Program-made: the position numbers and the translations under genes
The notes under the pieces: model-generated
The model's input: the letters and a program-made list of their open reading frames with translations, nothing else
Database searches by the model: none
What the model was told of the DNA's origin: nothing
Shown here: positions 57,689-64,000 of the stretch, piece by piece
How positions within the stretch are numbered: the stretch's first letter is position 1
How the letters are laid out: each line of letters begins with the position of its first letter
NCBI GenBank assembly: GCA_964016885.1
Contig: OZ024743.1
Span: 351,366,204 to 351,430,203 of the forward strand
Reading direction: 5' to 3'
Origin: Eledone cirrhosa
Lineage: Eukaryota > Mollusca > Cephalopoda > Octopoda > Eledonidae
DNA: 64,000 nt

Positions 57689-58250
57689 TTATGTGCTGGG
57701 GGGGAAATGCTTCATAATAAAGGAGAGAAAGATCTTAGCTAATGGTGTGGCCACCTCCATATTATATGGTGGGTTATACCATATAATGCATCGGGTTCTA
57801 TTTTTCCTAGGTCTATTCTCATACTCTGTATATGCTACCTTATCGACAAATCCACTCCGAGCAAGAACTTCATTGAAATATGTGGAATGGTCAGTGAAAA
57901 TATGCTCGTTTGTAGATAGACGGGAAAGCCTCAAAGAAACGTTTCTTACCAGGTTCTTGGTTATGCTGGCAGGATGGTTAGAATGCTTACTTATGTAATT
58001 AAGCGTATCATTCGACTTTCTATACGGGTAGTGCAAGCCATTCGACAAATTGAGGGTAACGTCGAGGTAATTAACGACCGAGAGGTTGGCCTCAACCTGT
58101 ATGGAGAGGTTGAAGCCTTTAAAGAAGGCTGTGAGTTCTTTTCTGAACCTGTCGCAAACACGTGGGCCGCACTTTGTCATGGTCAAAAGACCGTCATTAC
58201 GTTACAAACCACCGCCCACGTTGGGGAATTCTTCCTTGATAGAGAAAAGA
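57689..58250 (-). pseudogene. PLE RT palm end and linker, catalytic motif destroyed
   Basis: 165 open codons from 58186 (VCDRFRKELTAFFKGFNLSI, VVNYLDVTLNL, SNHPASITKNL, FNEVLARSGFVDKVAY, IIWYNPPYN). Immediately upstream the motif C position reads GGL-stop-RNDGL where the lineage has GLYRDDGL: a stop at the Tyr and Asn for the first Asp. Confidence 0.85.
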
Positions 58251-58458
58251 AGGAAAAGGCCGATAAGATCAGTAACCACCGCAGAATCGCTGGCGCCCAT
58301 ACTCACGTCGAATGGGGTACTATTAAACCTCATTTGCATACTCATCTTAATAATTTGAAATATCTGACTTTTTTTCACTTCCCTTCACTATCCAGGGATA
58401 ACTTGAACCGTTAAGGTATATTATCCTTGGTTATGTCAAATATTCATAAAACATTTTG

Positions 58459-58518
58459 TATTTTAGCTGATGATAGCGTACCAAATGTTGGTACCCTTGA
58501 AATATATATAATAGAATA
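58459..58518 (+). ncRNA. hammerhead motif, family Y, degenerate
   Basis: CTGATGA 58467-58473; stem II GTACCAA/TTGGTAC with an unpaired base; GAAA 58499-58502; stem III AT[ATAT]AT; stem I 7 pairs after a G/A mismatch next to the core. Confidence 0.5.
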
Positions 58519-58619
58519 AATATGGTTTTGTAAATATAGTTTCCATTTATTTAATATCATTGTATATATATATCTGTATATGTGTGTGTTTGTATATGTA
58601 TATATATATAAGTATTAAG

Positions 58620-58860
58620 TTGTTAAACAATATTCGATGATTATGTCAAAGAATGAGTTTTACAGTAGATTGGAAGCACTCAACTGAAAAATAATGTTCA
58701 GGAGTTATTAATATTAAAATATAAGTATTAATAAAATAGATGTTCTTTTGATCAATTACATTTTATTATACATATTTCGGATGTACAACAGTACGTCCTC
58801 ATCAGACAAAATATAATGATACATGACATACCCTGAGATGTTAAATGGTTAAGATTTAAT
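58620..58860 (-). mobile_element. PLE terminal repeat, family Y
   Basis: GAAGCACTCAACTG, TTATTATACATATTTC and CATCAGACAAAATATAATG blocks as in 53765-54000; contains the best hammerhead of the window. Confidence 0.75.
58755..58817 (-). ncRNA. hammerhead ribozyme, complete consensus
   Basis: Minus strand: CUGAUGA (58805-58799); stem II GGA/UCC (closing G-C), C/A mismatch, GUAC/GUAC, UGUU loop; GAA (58778-58776); stem III AU[AUGU]AU; cleavage base A at 58767; stem I 12 contiguous pairs (58806-58817 with 58766-58755, two G-U). All invariant core positions match the type I hammerhead. Confidence 0.88.
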
Positions 58861-59573
58861 CAAGGTAGTGATTACCCGATAGAAAATTTTATTTATATAA
58901 TATCTGTATGAGAGTGCGAAAACGTAATGAATTCATTAGAGAATGTGTGAATAAGAAAAAACGTTGCATACTTAAAGTGTTCTAAAATTTTAAATTGTAT
59001 GATACTACAATATATCTATGGAAACGTCTCATGAATCATAACAGCCAGTGATAGCCACTGGAAAAAGATTTATAAGGAGGGAAAGATAAAGTGTGTGGGG
59101 GGGGGGGGGGGGGTCGAAAGTTAAACGGTTAGAATTTGAAAATATTTAATTTATAATATTAATGTGAAGACTCCAGATTTCAGGATTATTTGCTATTTAT
59201 TTATATATTATTTATATAAATTCGATAAGTGTATTATCATTTCTAAACTTCTGAATTGTGAGAATAACATTTTAAAGGATTTAGCTGGCACGTAAAGAAT
59301 GAAATATTATACTGTTGATTAATGACCTAAATCTAAACTTTAACAAATATCTCAACATATTAGGTACGTAAAGCTTTTGAAGTACTTATTGTTATAAATA
59401 TTTAAATAACTATTATGTATATAGGTATATATTAATGAGTCAGTATGTATACGGTAAATAATACCGACGAAGATAAAAATAAAATAAAATAATATGTTAC
59501 GGATAAAATTTATACATATGTATAATTGGGTGTAAATGCACTAATTATTCTTCAACCAAGATATCAACATATT
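58861..59573. other. AT-rich, no gene; G-tract at 59096-59114
   Basis: Probably continues the PLE end; no ORF over 60 codons. Confidence 0.4.
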
Positions 59574-59755
59574 ATTGGCAGTATCGGTAGAGGGTCGGAC
59601 GCCATGCTTTCCAGCATAGTTACGTCCCTTTACGATCTGAGTTCAAATCCCGCCGAGGTTGACTTTGCCTTTCATCCTTACGGGGTCGATAAAATAAAGT
59701 ACCAGTAATGCACTGGATAATTGCTGGCCTTGTGCCTAAAGTAGAAACAATTATT
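59574..59755 (+). mobile_element. cephalopod SINE, full length
   Basis: ATTGGCAGTATCGGTAGAGG to GTAGAAACAATTATT; closely matches the 1677 and 40353 copies. Confidence 0.94.
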
Positions 59756-62885
<3,130 letters not shown>

Positions 62886-63113
62886 AATGTATATGTGTGT
62901 GCGGGTATGTATAGAGATATTTGTGTATGTGTGTATGTATATGTATATGTATATGTATATATATATGTATATATAAGCAAAAGGGATATTTAATTTGTTG
63001 GTAATTCAACAAATATAAATGTTTATAACTGATTCAAAGCACTCAACAAGTTTTCTGGGGTATAATATTCAATGATATTAAATAAATGGAAACTATATTT
63101 ATAAAACCATATT

Positions 63114-63174
63114 TATTCTATTATATATATTTCAAGGGTACCCAAACTTTGGTGTACTTTCATCAGATAAAATA
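63114..63174 (-). ncRNA. hammerhead motif, family Y
   Basis: Minus: CUGAUGA (63166-63160), stem II AAG/CUU then bulged UAC/GUA and CCAA/UUGG, GAA (63133-63131), AU[AUAU]AU, stem I 8 pairs (63167-63174 with 63121-63114). Confidence 0.65.
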
Positions 63175-63183
63175 CAAAGTTTG

Positions 63184-63247
63184 TTTTATTATCTGATGAG
63201 TGTGTACCAAAGTTTTGGTACCCTTGAAATATATATAATAGAATAAA
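63184..63247 (+). ncRNA. hammerhead motif, family Y, degenerate stem I
   Basis: CTGATGA 63193-63199; stem II GTACCAAA/TTTGGTAC perfect but its basal four pairs are mostly mismatched; GAAA 63226-63229; AT[ATAT]AT; stem I four pairs then mismatches. Confidence 0.5.
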
Positions 63248-63289
63248 TATGGTTTTATAAATATAGTTTCCATTTATTTAATATTATTG

Positions 63290-63290
<1 letters not shown>

Positions 63291-63362
<72 letters not shown>
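63291..63362. repeat. (AT)n microsatellite
   Basis: Pure TA dinucleotides. Confidence 0.97.
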
Positions 63363-63366
<4 letters not shown>

Positions 63367-63916
63367 ATAATAATAAAATAGAAGACTAAAATCCAAAGAG
63401 GGCTATATATATTTATGTATATATGTATGGAGAGATCTGCATGTGTATATATATTTATACGTTATTACTGAGTACCTGTGTGAATGTGCGCTTGTGTGTG
63501 CACATATGTGAGCATAAGATCACACGTTTATATGTGTGTATTTGTATTTCCATGTAGACGCACATATACTTATGTGTTAATGTATACGTTTACGTACTAT
63601 TACGTATATGCGTGAGTTTGAGTATGTGTACCTTTACATTTCGGATATTTATTTATATTTGTTTTCCCCCTTCAATTTTTGCCCGCTATTTTATTTCAGC
63701 CTCACTTTCATTTATCATAAACTCTGTTTTCAAATCCATATTAAATAAATATTTCATATTATTTCTTCTGCTGAATGAAGACAGACATAAATATCTGTCT
63801 TCAAGAAACCACTGGTAAATGAAATAATTATCTTATGTTGTTTATTACATAACTAAAAACTCTGTAGCCTACATACAGCACTCTCTTTTCCTTTACCTTT
63901 CCTACGAAAATACTTC

Positions 63917-63918
<2 letters not shown>
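63363..63918. other. no gene recognised
   Basis: TG-rich simple sequence then AT-rich DNA; the 68-codon frame at 63612 has no domain. Confidence 0.4.
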
Positions 63919-63979
<61 letters not shown>

Positions 63980-64000
63980 GGGGTGTGTGGGGGTGTGGGG
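63919..64000. repeat. (AT)n then (GT)n/GGGTG tract to window end
   Basis: Simple repeat reaching the edge of the window. Confidence 0.95.

Larger units (their letters stand above)
56990..58430 (-). mobile_element. Penelope-like element, 5'-truncated
   Basis: Minus strand: end of RT palm (58250-57689), linker, GIY-YIG (57587-57132) and 3' UTR shared with 51940-52130. Upstream sequence encodes only a little more of the palm before the terminal-repeat region. Confidence 0.9.
62990..63290. mobile_element. PLE family Y terminal palindrome
   Basis: 63083-63177 pairs with 63185-63283 around a ~7-base centre; both arms hold a hammerhead motif, on opposite strands. Outer part (CAAAGCACTCAACAAG) matches 53830 and 58675. 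Confidence 0.85.

Noticed and set aside
57974..58414. 146-codon plus-strand ORF
   Set aside because: Antisense shadow of the PLE RT region on the minus strand, which has clear family motifs.

Overview
The window looks like an accessory, repeat-dominated stretch of a cephalopod (most likely octopus-type) nuclear genome. The evidence is about fifteen copies of a tRNA-headed SINE with a characteristic body (ACGGGGTCGATAAAATAAAG and GGCCTTGTGCC), CR1/Jockey-like and L1-Tx1-like LINEs, very many Penelope-like elements (PLEs), long (AT)n and (GT)n tracts, and one long single-exon rhodopsin-type receptor ORF. There is nothing prokaryotic: no operons, ribosome binding sites or CRISPR. Species assignment is inference from repeat families.

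Layout. 1-6.1 kb: fragments of dispersed repeats, an inverted-repeat element (1338-2778) carrying a SINE and a hammerhead-like hairpin, an 8 x 49 bp minisatellite and an old decayed tandem array. 6.4-7.2 kb: 3' fragment of a Tx1-like LINE. 7.7-10.7 kb (minus): the only plausible host gene, a class A GPCR with a long ectodomain, broken by one frameshift and one in-frame UAG, with a LINE tail inside its reading frame. 10.9-14.1 kb: foldback repeats and an inverted pair of PLE fragments. 14.1-27.4 kb: three PLE loci in a row (14131-19032, 19335-23111, 23209-27416), each bounded by inverted rather than direct copies of its end. 28.3-30.5 kb: a 0.5 kb repeat in three copies, two of them forming a large palindrome, then two SINEs. 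31.6-34.6 kb: CR1/Jockey-like LINE with endonuclease and reverse transcriptase. 34.7-35.6 kb: interleaved inverted repeats. 36.4-41.2 kb: three Tx1-like LINE copies with SINEs in and around them. 41.4-44.9 kb: SINE-rich. 45.4-47.6 kb: another PLE. 47.9-50.9 kb: a 40 bp minisatellite and a hAT/ZBED5-like transposase pseudogene between two direct repeats. 51.1-59 kb: a mosaic of PLE pieces and their terminal repeats. 60.4-62.9 kb: four copies of a 617 bp satellite. 63-64 kb: a PLE terminal palindrome and microsatellites.

The main discovery-type signal is a dense set of hammerhead-ribozyme-shaped motifs (CUGANGA core, paired stem II, GAAA, very short stem III, paired stem I) in or beside the PLE ends. 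The best (58755-58817, minus) satisfies every core position with a 12 bp stem I. Hammerheads in PLEs are established knowledge. What stands out here is the number in 64 kb, at least four sequence-distinct families, and their arrangement on opposite strands in inverted terminal copies. I see no intact PLE or LINE ORF: every reverse transcriptase is split by frameshifts or stops, so current mobility of these particular copies is unlikely.
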